Positions 1 through 9,810 of a DNA stretch of 64,000 nucleotides are shown one piece after another; the first letter of the stretch is position 1; every line of letters starts with the position of its first letter. Location: contig NZ_JAHCQH010000015.1 in NCBI RefSeq assembly GCF_018449475.1, positions 558,001 to 622,000 of the forward strand, given 5' to 3'. Source of the stretch: Ancylobacter radicis. Lineage in GTDB: Bacteria > Pseudomonadota > Alphaproteobacteria > Rhizobiales > Xanthobacteraceae. The notes below the pieces were generated by a model. It had not been told where the DNA came from. It did not search any database and saw only the letters and a list, made by a program, of their open reading frames with translations. The translations under genes and the position numbers were made by a program.

Positions 1-2840
1 ACGCCGAGCCGCACATAGGTCAGCGCCGCCGTGCTTTCGGCCGGCACGTCGGAGAAGCCGCCCCCGGCGGCGATCGCCGCCTCCAGCGGCAGTTGCGGCG
101 AAATCCCGGCCTTCACCTGCTTGGCGGTCGGCACGGCGCCGGTCTTGAAATCGATCACGGCGAGGCCCCCGGCGCGCAATTGCTCGATCCGGTCGGCGCG
201 GCCGGTCAGGGTGAAGCGCCCGCCGGCCAGAGCGAGCCGCCCGCCGATCTCGGCGAAGACCCGCCGGGCGCTGGCGCGCCGGCCGCGCTCCCAGGCGATG
301 AAGCGCGGCACCAGCCGCTCGAAGCGCGCCCACCACAGCGCGTGCTCGGCCGGGAAGGCTTCGAGCGCGGCAAAGGCCTGCCGTCCATAGCCGAGCAGCA
401 CGGCCTCCGGCGCGGCCGGCAGCCCCTCGGGAAAATCGCGGGCGAACGCGCCGAGCGCCTCGTGGATGGCGCTGCCGCGTTCCCCGGCGCCGGGCGTCTC
501 GTCCAGCTCGGCCAGCGGGCCGAGGCGCAGCACATGGCGGGCATAGATGGTGTAGGGGTCGCGCAGCCAGGTCTCGATCTCGGTGACGCTGAGCCGGGTC
601 GGCCTCAGCGCCAGCGGCGGCGCCGGCTCCGGCCGGCGGATCGGCGCGGTGCGCGGATCGGCGTCGATCAGCGCACCGAGGCGGCGGTAGCGGTCGCCGC
701 GCGCCAGAGCCGCCTGCCAGCGTTCCGGCCCGCTCACGGCGGCGAGGCGCTGGAGAAAGCGCGAGGGCACGGTGGGCGCCCCGCCCATCTTGCGCGGGCG
801 CGAGAGAATGAGTTCCGGCGCGCCGCAGGCCTGCACGAAGTCGTGGGCGGAGAGGCCGACGCGGCGCTCCGGTGCCTCCAGCCCCAGGGCGGCGCGCATC
901 GGCCGGCTGAGCCAGGGGTCGGTGCGCACCGTGCTCGGCCAGGTCTGCTCGACAAGCCCGGCCAGCACCGTCCGATCGGCATGGATCATGCGGGCTTCCA
1001 GCGGGCCGAAGATGCGCAGCCGGGCGCCGGCCAGCAGCGGCGGGCGCACCGGCCGGTCGGCCAGCAGAAGCGGCAGCGCGGCGGCGTAGTCGGCAAGGCT
1101 CATCTGCGCCGCAAGGCCCGCGCCCTCGGCCATCGCCTCGAAGGCGCCGGCCAGTTCGCTGAGCGCGCTGTCCTCCTCGGCCGCCCCGCCATCCGGCCCG
1201 CTCCACGCCGCCTCGACCGCCGCGCGATGCGCTGCCAGCAGCGTGGCGAAGGGATGGGTGCCCGCCTCCAGCGCGGCGAGCGGGCCGAGCCCGACGGCGA
1301 GGCGCGCGGCAAGATCGGCGGCGCGCTGGCGCGTGTCCTCGCCCAGCGCGGCGCGCGGGTCGCTGCGGTGGTGCAGGGTGGGATCGAAGCTCCGCGCGGC
1401 GGCAAGCAGCCCCTGCGGGCCGGCAGCGGCGCGCGGACCGCGCAGCACCATCAGTTCCAGCGCGTCGGCGGCATCGTCCAGCGCCACCCGCTCCAGACCG
1501 AAACGGGCGAGGCTGTGGCGCAGCAGCGCGGCGAGCGGCACCGGGGCGAATCCCTGCGCGCAAGCATCCGCCACCAGCCGGGCGAAGCGGCCGGACACGC
1601 TCTCGGACAGCGGCTCACCGGCCGAATCGTCAATGGCGACGCCGAAGCGCAGCAGTTCCGCCGCGACGCGCCGGGCGAGGTCGCGGTCGGGCGTGATCAG
1701 CGCGCCGGTCGCGTCCGGGGTCTCCAGCACCTCGCGCAGCGCCACCGCGATGGCCAGCGCCTCCTCGCGTGAATCCTCGGCTTCGATCAGGCTGATGCCG
1801 GCAAAGGCGGCGTCGATGGCGCGGGCCGGCAGGCGTTCGTCGAGGCTCGCCCAGGCCTCGGTGGTGGCAACCGGGCGCAGCGCCTCGGACAGCAGCGCCT
1901 CGCGCCCATGCGGCGCCGGCTCGGCCAGCGCCGTCACCCTGGCGCGCTCGGTCGCCATGTGCCGGCCGAGCAGCAAAGCAAGACCGAATTGCGGATGGCT
2001 CGGCGCCGGCGCCGCCTCATCCGTCAGCAGCCGCCAGGACGGTTCGTCGAGATGGGTGTCGAGGCCGGGCAGCACGACGCAGCCGCGCGGCAGGCGGGCG
2101 ACGGTGGCAAGCAGCCGCCCGGTCGCCGGCATCGAGCCGGTGGACCCCGCCACGATCACCGGCCCGGCATCGGGCTGGCGGACCAGCCGCTCGGCCTCGG
2201 CGGCGATCAGCGTGTCGCGCCGCACGCTGGCATCGACCTCGCCGCGTTCGGCCAGCAAAGCGGGCCAGAAATCGCGGGCCACTTTCAGGAAATCGAGCGC
2301 CATGTCCCAATAGGCATCGTGCTCGCCCGGCACCAGCGTATCGAAGCGGTCCCACGGCACTTCCTGCGCCGCCATCTCGTCGATCAGCTTGCCGAGCGCA
2401 TCGGCCAGCGCCAGTTCCGCCCCCGGCCCGGCAGCGACCGCCACGCGGCCATCGTCGCCGGCCAGCGCGCCGCGCCAATGGGCGACGAGATTGGCCAGAG
2501 CGAGACGCCGCGTGGTCGGCGGCACGGCGCGCGGCGGGCCGGTGTAGCTCTCGGCGAAGGCGAGCGCATCCTCGTCGACATCGCCGAGCGGCACGATGCG
2601 CGGCAGCAGCGTGACGCCGGCCGGCATGCGCGCGGTCAGCGCCTCGGCCAGCAGGCGCCCGGCGCGGCGGGTCGGCAGGAAGATGGTGGCGGAGGCCAGC
2701 GCCAGCGGGTCATTCCCCGGCGCGAAGCCCTCGATCAGCCGCCCGTCGAGCAGCGCGTCGGTGAGTGTCGGCAGGAACGGCACGGAGGGCGGGATGGTGA
2801 ACAGGCGCGGCACGGCGCGCCCGGCCGGGAGGGTGCTCAT
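1..2840 (-). CDS. addB: AddB-type double-strand break repair nuclease/helicase-like subunit (partial, C-terminus off the window)
   Basis: Minus-strand frame from ATG at 2840, open to the left edge (about 946 codons seen, no stop inside). It reads as the alphaproteobacterial AddB subunit of the AddAB complex, which processes double-strand breaks for RecA-dependent recombination. The N-terminus has the usual hydrophobic start and a threonine/arginine-rich loop (FLPTRRAGR). The C-terminal RecB-like PD-(D/E)XK nuclease is visible as a GRADRIE segment followed by VIDFKTG, with D897 and K899 as the nuclease pair, and a conserved QLPLEAA segment just before the edge. The gene follows the MurU-like gene by 27 nt on the same strand, and addA would be expected just left of the window. 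It is listed as partial only because the window ends. Confidence 0.9.
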   Translation of the reverse strand, partial: MSTLPAGRAVPRLFTIPPSVPFLPTLTDALLDGRLIEGFAPGNDPLALASATIFLPTRRAGRLLAEALTARMPAGVTLLPRIVPLGDVDEDALAFAESYTGPPRAVPPTTRRLALANLVAHWRGALAGDDGRVAVAAGPGAELALADALGKLIDEMAAQEVPWDRFDTLVPGEHDAYWDMALDFLKVARDFWPALLAERGEVDASVRRDTLIAAEAERLVRQPDAGPVIVAGSTGSMPATGRLLATVARLPRGCVVLPGLDTHLDEPSWRLLTDEAAPAPSHPQFGLALLLGRHMATERARVTALAEPAPHGREALLSEALRPVATTEAWASLDERLPARAIDAAFAGISLIEAEDSREEALAIAVALREVLETPDATGALITPDRDLARRVAAELLRFGVAIDDSAGEPLSESVSGRFARLVADACAQGFAPVPLAALLRHSLARFGLERVALDDAADALELMVLRGPRAAAGPQGLLAAARSFDPTLHHRSDPRAALGEDTRQRAADLAARLAVGLGPLAALEAGTHPFATLLAAHRAAVEAAWSGPDGGAAEEDSALSELAGAFEAMAEGAGLAAQMSLADYAAALPLLLADRPVRPPLLAGARLRIFGPLEARMIHADRTVLAGLVEQTWPSTVRTDPWLSRPMRAALGLEAPERRVGLSAHDFVQACGAPELILSRPRKMGGAPTVPSRFLQRLAAVSGPERWQAALARGDRYRRLGALIDADPRTAPIRRPEPAPPLALRPTRLSVTEIETWLRDPYTIYARHVLRLGPLAELDETPGAGERGSAIHEALGAFARDFPEGLPAAPEAVLLGYGRQAFAALEAFPAEHALWWARFERLVPRFIAWERGRRASARRVFAEIGGRLALAGGRFTLTGRADRIEQLRAGGLAVIDFKTGAVPTAKQVKAGISPQLPLEAAIAAGGGFSDVPAESTAALTYVRLG

Positions 2841-2867
2841 CGGCCGGCCTCCGCGCGCGCCATCAGA

Positions 2868-3602
2868 TCACGCGGTCGAACGGCGGATGGCCTCCTCGGC
2901 CTGGCCGATCGCATCGGGCGTTCCGACATGCATCCACACCCCTTCCATGCGCAGCCCGAACAGCCGGCCCGCCTCGGCGGCGCGGCGGAACAGCCGGGTC
3001 AGCGAGAACGGCCCAGCGGGCGCGCCCTCGAACAGCCGGGGCGAGAGCACCGCGGCGCCGGCATAGACGAAGGGCGTCACCATGCGCTCGGCGCGCGGGG
3101 TGAGCCGGCTGTCGCGATCCATGGTGAAATCCCCCGCGCCGTCATAGCCGATCGAGGTCGAGGTCGCCGCCAGCAGGAGGCGGGCGTCCATGGTGGCGGG
3201 ATCGAAGCCGGCGGCAAGCTGGGCCAGATTCGGGCGGATGCCCTCGATCCAGATCGTGTCGGAATTGATGGAGAAGAACGGCCCCTCGCCCAGCAGCGGC
3301 AGCGCCCGGACGATGCCGCCGCCGGTGTCGAGCAGTTCGTCCCGCTCATCGGACAGGATGAGCGCGGGCGGGCCGGCGCGGCGAGCGAGATGGGCTTCGA
3401 GAATGTCCGCCTTGTAATGGAGGTTGACCACCGCCGTCTCGACCCCGGCATCCGCCAGCCGGTCGAGCACATGGTCGATCAGCGCGCGCCCATCAACCTC
3501 CACCAGAGGTTTGGGAAGACGGTCGGTCAGCGGGCGCATGCGCGTGCCGAGGCCGGCGGCGAGCACCATGGCGGTGTGGATCGGGGAACGGGCGAGGGTC
3601 AT
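2868..3602 (-). CDS. murU: nucleotidyltransferase, MurNAc-1-phosphate uridylyltransferase (MurU)-like
   Basis: A 244-aa sugar-phosphate nucleotidyltransferase. The signature loop MVLAAGLGTRMRPLT with the following LPKPLVEV is present at residues 12-35, the classic NTP-binding start of this family. Directly upstream is a protein whose C-terminal half resembles AmgK, the anomeric MurNAc/GlcNAc kinase, so the likely role is the UTP-dependent MurU step of cytoplasmic peptidoglycan sugar recycling. Family members can use other sugar-1-phosphates, so mannose-1-phosphate guanylyltransferase cannot be excluded from sequence alone. The ATG overlaps the stop of the upstream gene as ATGA (3599-3602), which implies translational coupling. 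Confidence 0.82.
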   Translation of the reverse strand: MTLARSPIHTAMVLAAGLGTRMRPLTDRLPKPLVEVDGRALIDHVLDRLADAGVETAVVNLHYKADILEAHLARRAGPPALILSDERDELLDTGGGIVRALPLLGEGPFFSINSDTIWIEGIRPNLAQLAAGFDPATMDARLLLAATSTSIGYDGAGDFTMDRDSRLTPRAERMVTPFVYAGAAVLSPRLFEGAPAGPFSLTRLFRRAAEAGRLFGLRMEGVWMHVGTPDAIGQAEEAIRRSTA

Positions 3603-5410
3603 GAAGGGTTCGGTGGGCTCGGCGGCGCGGCGGGCATGTCGGTCGTCACGGCCTCGGGGGTGCCGGAAGCTGATGACGTTTCGATGACAGGCGGCGCCTC
3701 CTCCGGCAGACCCGCCAGATCGTCAATCGGATCATCAGCAGGCTCGTCCCCCGTTTCCGCCGGCAGCGGCGGCACCGGTGCGGCGGGTCGCGCGAGGAAG
3801 GAGGGCGGCGCGGCGGCGCGCGCGGCCGCCAGCATCTCGCCGGGCACCTCGCCCTCGGGCGGCGGCACATGGGCGTCGAACCAGGCTTTCAGCGGCGCGA
3901 GGTCGGTGAAAGCGAGGCTGCGCTGGAGATAGGACCAGATGCGCGGAATGTGGCGGAGATAGCCGGGCTTGCCGTCGCGCTGGTTCAGCCGGGCGAAGAT
4001 GCCGAGGATCTTGGTCGCGCGCTGGGCGCCCATCACCGCATAGGAGGCGGCAAAGCTGCGCAGGTCGAAATCCGGCTCCGCCGCGCGGCGCGCCTTGAGA
4101 TAGCGCCCGAGCAGCGCCAGCTCCAGTTCCTCCGGCACGTCGACGCGCGCATCCTGGGTGAGCGAGGCGACGTCATAGGCCGGCGGGCCCATCACCGCGT
4201 CCTGGAAATCGAGCAGGCCGATCTGCTCCAGCCCGTCGCGTTCCTCGATCCACATCAGGTTCGGCGAATGATAGTCGCGCAGCACCCAGCTCGGTTTCTG
4301 TGCCAGCGAGCCGGCCAGCGCCTGCGTCCACAGCCGGCGGAAGCTGGCCCGGGCGAGCGGCGCCGCCGGCGGCAGACCGCGATGCGGCAGATACCAGTCG
4401 AGCAGCAGCTCGACCTCGATCAGCAGCGCGTCGAGATCATAGGCCGGCAGCACATGGTCGATGCCCGGCGCAACCGGCAGCGTGTCCGGCAGATCCAGCG
4501 CGTGCAGGGCGGCGAGCACGTCGACCGCCACCTCATAGCGTTCCGGCATCGGCGCGGGCGGCGTGCCGGCAAGCACGCCCTCCTCGCCCAGGTCTTCCAT
4601 CACCAGAAGCCCGGCGTCGAGATCGGCGGCGTAGATGGTGGGGGCGGAAAAACCCAGCCCCTTCAGCCCGCGGGCCAGCGCGACGAAGGGCTTCACGTCC
4701 TCGGCGAGATGGGCAATGGCGCTGTAGGACTTGCCGTCGCGCACGATCGGGCCGTCCGGCCGGCGCGGCGCGTTCATCAACACCGCGTTGCGGCGCGAGC
4801 CGATCAGCCGCTCATAGGTGCGGGTCGAGGCGTCGCCCTGAAGATGGCGGCGCTGCGCCGGGCCGAAGCCGGCGGTGTCGATCAGCGAGCGGATCGCTCG
4901 CATCCGGCGCAGCGCGCCGGCCAGCCTTCCATGGCCGAGCAGGCGCACCCGGCGGCGCTGTTCCGGGGCTTCGGGCGGAATGGTGATGCGCAGTTCCAGC
5001 CGGTTGGCCGGCAGCGCGCCCTCGCCCACCCGCTCCGGCCATTCGACCAGCGTCACCGCGCCATCGGTCAGGTCGTACCAGCCCAGCTCCTCCAGCTCCG
5101 AGGTGTCGCCCAGCCGGTAGAGATCGGCATGAACCACGCGGTGGCGGGGCAGGTCATAGGTCTGGATCAGCGTGAAGGTCGGGCTGGGCACCTCCAGCAG
5201 CGGGTCCTGCGCCAGCTCGCGGATCAGCGCCCGCGCCAGCGTCGACTTGCCGGCGCCGAGATCGCCCTCCAGCGCCACCACGTCGCCCGCCTGCAACAGG
5301 GCCGCGAGGTCCATGGCGAGGCGCCCGGTGGCGTGCTCATCCGGCAGCACCACCTCCCAATGGGCGACGGCGGGGGTGGGCACGGGGGCGGTGCTGCGGG
5401 TCTCGGCCAT
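3599..5410 (-). CDS. tsaE: fused TsaE tRNA t6A ATPase and AmgK-like sugar kinase
   Basis: A 603-aa two-domain protein. Residues 1-150 are TsaE (YjeE), the ATPase needed for threonylcarbamoyl-adenosine at A37 of tRNAs, with Walker A GDLGAGKST at 49-57. From about residue 165 to 500 it is an aminoglycoside-phosphotransferase-like kinase: the catalytic loop RDYHSPN is at 378-384 and the metal-binding LLDFQD near 400, as in the MurNAc/GlcNAc kinase AmgK. The last ~90 residues are proline/acid-rich and probably disordered. The start chosen is ATG 5410, four nt after the divL stop and preceded by GGAG at 8 nt; an upstream in-frame start at 5449 would overlap divL. The downstream MurU-like gene fits the AmgK role. 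Confidence 0.88.
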   Translation of the reverse strand: MAETRSTAPVPTPAVAHWEVVLPDEHATGRLAMDLAALLQAGDVVALEGDLGAGKSTLARALIRELAQDPLLEVPSPTFTLIQTYDLPRHRVVHADLYRLGDTSELEELGWYDLTDGAVTLVEWPERVGEGALPANRLELRITIPPEAPEQRRRVRLLGHGRLAGALRRMRAIRSLIDTAGFGPAQRRHLQGDASTRTYERLIGSRRNAVLMNAPRRPDGPIVRDGKSYSAIAHLAEDVKPFVALARGLKGLGFSAPTIYAADLDAGLLVMEDLGEEGVLAGTPPAPMPERYEVAVDVLAALHALDLPDTLPVAPGIDHVLPAYDLDALLIEVELLLDWYLPHRGLPPAAPLARASFRRLWTQALAGSLAQKPSWVLRDYHSPNLMWIEERDGLEQIGLLDFQDAVMGPPAYDVASLTQDARVDVPEELELALLGRYLKARRAAEPDFDLRSFAASYAVMGAQRATKILGIFARLNQRDGKPGYLRHIPRIWSYLQRSLAFTDLAPLKAWFDAHVPPPEGEVPGEMLAAARAAAPPSFLARPAAPVPPLPAETGDEPADDPIDDLAGLPEEAPPVIETSSASGTPEAVTTDMPAAPPSPPNPS

Positions 5411-5414
5411 GGCG

Positions 5415-8018
5415 CTACTCCGCCGCGATCCGGCCGGCGCCGGCCTCAAGAGGGAAGGTGCAGGTCACCAGCGTGCCGCCGCCGGGCGCCGGCGTCAGGG
5501 TGATGGTGCCGCCATGCAGCGCGACCAGCGAGCGCACGATCGACAGGCCGAGCCCCGCCCCGCGATGGCGCGTGCCGGCGGTGTGGCTCTCGAAACGGTC
5601 GAACACGCGCTCGGCGATTTCCGGCGAAATGCCCGGCCCGGCGTCGCGCACGCGGAACACCACCTCGCTGTCGCCGCGCTCGGCCGACAGCGTCACGGCG
5701 GAGCCCTCGGGGGCGAAGCCGACGGCATTGGAGAGCAGGTTATAGAGGATCTGCCGGACGCGCTTGGCGTCGGCGCGGAAGGTGCCGGAGGCGCTGCCGG
5801 GCTCGATGGCAAGGCGTATGCCGCCTTCGCCCAGCCGGTCGCGCACGCCCTCGGCAGCGGCGTCCATGGCGGCGCGGATATCCACCTCGGCGAGGTCCAG
5901 CGTCATCGCGCCGGCGTCGATGGTGGCGAGGTCGAGAATGTCGTTGATGATCGCCAGCAGTGCCGCGCTGGAGTCCGTGATGTGGCTCACATAGGCGCGC
6001 TGGCGGGTATTGAGCGGGCCGATGCCGGTGTCGTCGAGCAATTGGGCGAAGCCGATGATCGTGGTCAGCGGCGAGCGCAGCTCATAGGACACATGGCTGA
6101 CAAAGGTGCTCTTGAGGTGGTCGGCCGCCACCAGCGCCTCGTTGCGCTCCACCAGCGCCCGCTCGACATTCACGCTGTCGGTCACATTGCGCAGCGTGAT
6201 CAGCGTGCCGCCATCGGGCAGCGGCTGGGTCGAGCCGTCGAGAATGGCGCCGTCCGTGCGCTCCATGCGGAACTCGGTCGGGATGCGGGCCTCGATGCCG
6301 GTGACGGCGGCGCGCAGGCGACCCCAGACATCGGCATCCCCGGCAAGCGGGCGGCAGGCCTCGGCCACCTTGTCGATATGCGGATGGGCGGCGAGCAGCG
6401 CGGCGTCGAGCGCCCACAGCCGGGCGAAGGCGGAATTGCTCAGCCCGAGGCGCCCATCGCTGCCGAACACCGCGACCGCCTCGGCCAGCGCGTCCAGCGT
6501 CTCGCTCTGGATGCGGATCAGCGCGTTGTAGCGGCTCTCCAGCGCGAGGCGTTCGGTCACCTCGTCGAACAGATAGGTGATGCCGCCTTCCGGGTTCGGC
6601 GCGGTGACGACGCGCAGCGTGCGCCCGCCCGGCAGATGCCACCAGTGCTCGCGCGGCTCGATGGCGCGGTAGGCGGCGTGAAGCTCCTCGCGCCACAGCC
6701 GGAAATCCGCCTGCTCGGGCAGGCGGCGGGCGGCGCGCAGACGGTCGAGCACCGCCGTGTCGGTCGGCCGGTCGTCGAGGAAGCCGGGGTCCAGTTCGAA
6801 CAGGCTGGCATAGGCGGCGTTGTGGAAGACCAATCGCTGGTCGGCGCCGAAGATGGCGACCGCCGTGGCGAGTTGGTCGAGGGTGCGCCGGTGGGCGCTC
6901 ACCACATGGGCAAGCTCGGTGCGCACGCTCTCGGCCTCGGTCGCGTCGAGCGCGATGCCGGCAAGACCGGCCGGGGTGCCGACTTCCAGCACGTCGAGCA
7001 GGCGCCGCTTGCCGGCCACCACCACCGGCATCCGGGCGGAAAAGGCGCTGCCGGCGGCCCGCGCCTGCGCCGCCTGGGCGCGGCCCTGCTGGTCGATGAG
7101 ATTGAGCCCGCGCAGGGCCGCGTCCTGCCCGTCGCGCGCCTCCACCGCATGGGCATAGGCCGCGTTCGCCCAGCGAAGCTGCCCGTCGGCGCTGCCGAGC
7201 CAGGCCGGAGCGGGCAGCGCATCGAGCAGCCGGCGCAGCGCCGCCGTCTCGGCGTCGAGGCCGCGATAGGCCTCGGTGAGCCGGGCATGGTCGAGCCGCA
7301 CGCCGGTAATGTCGCGCAGGCGCAGGATCACCGCCGAGCCGACCGGGCGGCCATCGGCCTCAATATGCCGGCCATCCTGCGCGGCGAGGGTCAGCGTCAG
7401 CGGCATGCCGGAGGCGCGCAGCCGGTCGACGCCGGCCTCCAGTTCGCGCGCCGAGGCGGGGGCGAGCCAGGCGCCATAGGCGAGGATGCGGGTCGGCGCG
7501 GCGACGCCGGTAAAGGCCGGGGTGTTGCCGATGATCTCCGGGTCGGCGGCGGGATCGCGCCAGACCACGACGATCTGCGGCTCGGCCATGAGCAGCGCCC
7601 GCCCCTCCTCGATCCGCGCCTCAAGCCGCGAAATCTCGCCAAAGGCGAATTGCTCGCGCTCGGCGGTGAGCCGGCGGAAGCGCACATGGACGATGGCGGT
7701 GGTGGTGGCGAAGGCGATCAGGCCCAGCACCAGAGCGAGCGCGATCAGCGCGTCCGGCTGCTGGGCGGCGATGGCGGCCAGCAGATCGGAAAAGGCATCC
7801 GGCGCGCTCGGCCCGGTCTGCGCCAGCGCGCCGGCGGGCAGCGCCACCAGCAGCAGGGCAACGAGGCGGCGGGCGAGTCGTGGGGCAAGGCGGGGCGCCA
7901 TATCGGGCTCAGGCTGCCGGCGGCGGACGGGCCAAAGGCGCGAGACGAGGCCACGCGCCGGGGGCGGCGTCGCTCCCTGCTGGTCCATGGCCTGGTCATT
8001 GCCGGCCGGCTGCGCCAT
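5415..8018 (-). CDS. divL: DivL-like PAS sensor kinase with Tyr in place of the H-box His
   Basis: An 867-aa membrane kinase. The N-terminus has two hydrophobic segments (around residues 35-60 and 80-110), then several PAS-like modules, a HisKA dimerisation helix and a HATPase domain (N-box YNLLSNAVGF, D-box DAGPGIS, G-box GAGLGLS). The phospho-acceptor position of the H-box reads SYELRSPL: Tyr645 replaces His, the hallmark of DivL, which in Caulobacter modulates CckA and binds DivK to control CtrA. Position next to tsaE is the usual alphaproteobacterial context. The ATG at 8018 has an AAGGGGG run 10 nt upstream; a longer frame reaches a TTG at 8099 without a good ribosome site. Family assignment rests on motif plus context. 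Confidence 0.85.
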   Translation of the reverse strand: MAQPAGNDQAMDQQGATPPPARGLVSRLWPVRRRQPEPDMAPRLAPRLARRLVALLLVALPAGALAQTGPSAPDAFSDLLAAIAAQQPDALIALALVLGLIAFATTTAIVHVRFRRLTAEREQFAFGEISRLEARIEEGRALLMAEPQIVVVWRDPAADPEIIGNTPAFTGVAAPTRILAYGAWLAPASARELEAGVDRLRASGMPLTLTLAAQDGRHIEADGRPVGSAVILRLRDITGVRLDHARLTEAYRGLDAETAALRRLLDALPAPAWLGSADGQLRWANAAYAHAVEARDGQDAALRGLNLIDQQGRAQAAQARAAGSAFSARMPVVVAGKRRLLDVLEVGTPAGLAGIALDATEAESVRTELAHVVSAHRRTLDQLATAVAIFGADQRLVFHNAAYASLFELDPGFLDDRPTDTAVLDRLRAARRLPEQADFRLWREELHAAYRAIEPREHWWHLPGGRTLRVVTAPNPEGGITYLFDEVTERLALESRYNALIRIQSETLDALAEAVAVFGSDGRLGLSNSAFARLWALDAALLAAHPHIDKVAEACRPLAGDADVWGRLRAAVTGIEARIPTEFRMERTDGAILDGSTQPLPDGGTLITLRNVTDSVNVERALVERNEALVAADHLKSTFVSHVSYELRSPLTTIIGFAQLLDDTGIGPLNTRQRAYVSHITDSSAALLAIINDILDLATIDAGAMTLDLAEVDIRAAMDAAAEGVRDRLGEGGIRLAIEPGSASGTFRADAKRVRQILYNLLSNAVGFAPEGSAVTLSAERGDSEVVFRVRDAGPGISPEIAERVFDRFESHTAGTRHRGAGLGLSIVRSLVALHGGTITLTPAPGGGTLVTCTFPLEAGAGRIAAE

Positions 8019-8119
8019 CCGCGCCCGTCCCCCTTGCCGACTGTCGCTTGCCCGGTCTGCCGCGCCATCGCGCGACCGAATCACCGAGACTGTACCCAAG
8101 CGTGAGTCGCACTAGAAGG

Positions 8120-8143
8120 GCGGCGACCAAAACGGGTCGCCGC
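8120..8143 (-). terminator. hairpin downstream of cysK
   Basis: Perfect 9-bp stem (GCGGCGACC / GGTCGCCGC) with a six-base loop, 20 nt after the cysK stop. It lacks a clear T tract on the minus strand, so it may be a weak terminator or an mRNA 3'-end stabiliser. Confidence 0.5.
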
Positions 8144-8162
8144 ATCTGGGGATGGCGACCGC

Positions 8163-9146
<984 letters not shown>

Positions 9147-9249
9147 GAACGCCTCCTGCAAACGGGAGAGCCGGGAACCGGCCTTCACCCCGTAACGTTG
9201 CCTGTCGCGGGCACGCCGAGGGGCGCCCCGTCCTTGGAGGCTATCGCTA

Positions 9250-9300
9250 GCTTATTCACGACGTAATGTCGAGGATGCAATTAATAAACAGAATTATATG
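9250..9300 (-). promoter_or_regulatory. AT-rich putative cysK promoter/operator region
   Basis: An AT-rich island in an otherwise GC-rich sequence, upstream of cysK. It contains the short palindrome CGACGTAATGTCG (9259-9271) and the run ATTAATAAACAGAATTAT next to the Rrf2 stop. An Rrf2 target site here would fit the neighbouring regulator. This is inferred from position and symmetry only. Confidence 0.35.
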
Positions 9301-9737
9301 GTGAAATCTATGCCTTCGGGCATGCCCTTGCGCAGCGTGTCCTGCGCGGCGGCGCGGCAGAGATCTTCCACCGTCACCCCGTCCAGCGCCGCCTCGAAGG
9401 CACGCTCGGCTTCCGCGACGGCGGGCTGGACGATGTCGCGCACGATGGCGGGAGACGTCTCCATCGCCTCGTCGGCTTCCGCCTCGACCACGCGCACCAC
9501 TTCCGCGACGCTGATGCGCCGGCGCTCGCGGGCCAGCTCATAGCCGCCGCGCGGGCCGCGCACGCCCTTCAGCACGCCGGCATGGACCAGCGCCTGAAGC
9601 ACCGGTTCGAGATGGCGGGGCGGCAGATCGTGCCGGGCGGCCAGCGCCTTGGCGGCGACCGGCATGCCGCGCGCATGCAGCGCGACGTCGACGACCGCGG
9701 CAATGGCGAGCAGGCTCTTGTCGGACAGGCGCGGCAT
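9294..9737 (-). CDS. Rrf2 family transcriptional regulator
   Basis: A 147-aa winged-helix regulator of the Rrf2 family: an N-terminal helix (SLLAIAAVVDVALHA), recognition helix region LPPRHLEPVLQALVHAGVL and wing KGVRGPRGGYELAR. It has only one cysteine (in DLCRAA), so the three-Cys iron-sulfur ligand set of IscR/NsrR is absent and the protein resembles the cluster-free CymR type. Because it lies directly upstream of cysK, a role in cysteine or sulfur regulation is plausible; in Bacillus, CymR works with CysK. ATG 9737 gives the normal family length; the frame upstream to 9857 encodes no recognisable domain. Confidence 0.85.
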   Translation of the reverse strand: MPRLSDKSLLAIAAVVDVALHARGMPVAAKALAARHDLPPRHLEPVLQALVHAGVLKGVRGPRGGYELARERRRISVAEVVRVVEAEADEAMETSPAIVRDIVQPAVAEAERAFEAALDGVTVEDLCRAAAQDTLRKGMPEGIDFTI

Positions 9738-9810
9738 GGCTCTCGTCGGTTGGACAGGCGGCAGGCGACAGGGCGGAAGGCACTGGCGGTAAAGGCTCGG
9801 CAGACCTTGG

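Noticed and set aside
93-8105. Long plus-strand reading frames at 93-1772, 1908-3932, 3869-5503 and 5172-8105
   Set aside because: They are antisense shadows of addB, murU, tsaE-amgK and divL in GC-rich DNA, with Arg/Gly/Ala/His-rich products and no domain; the minus-strand proteins have clear motifs.
9174-9199. GGAAC-N17-CGTT on the plus strand
   Set aside because: A good EcfG match by sequence but no plus-strand gene follows; it points away from cysK and toward the 3' end of the Rrf2 gene. Probably chance, or at most antisense.
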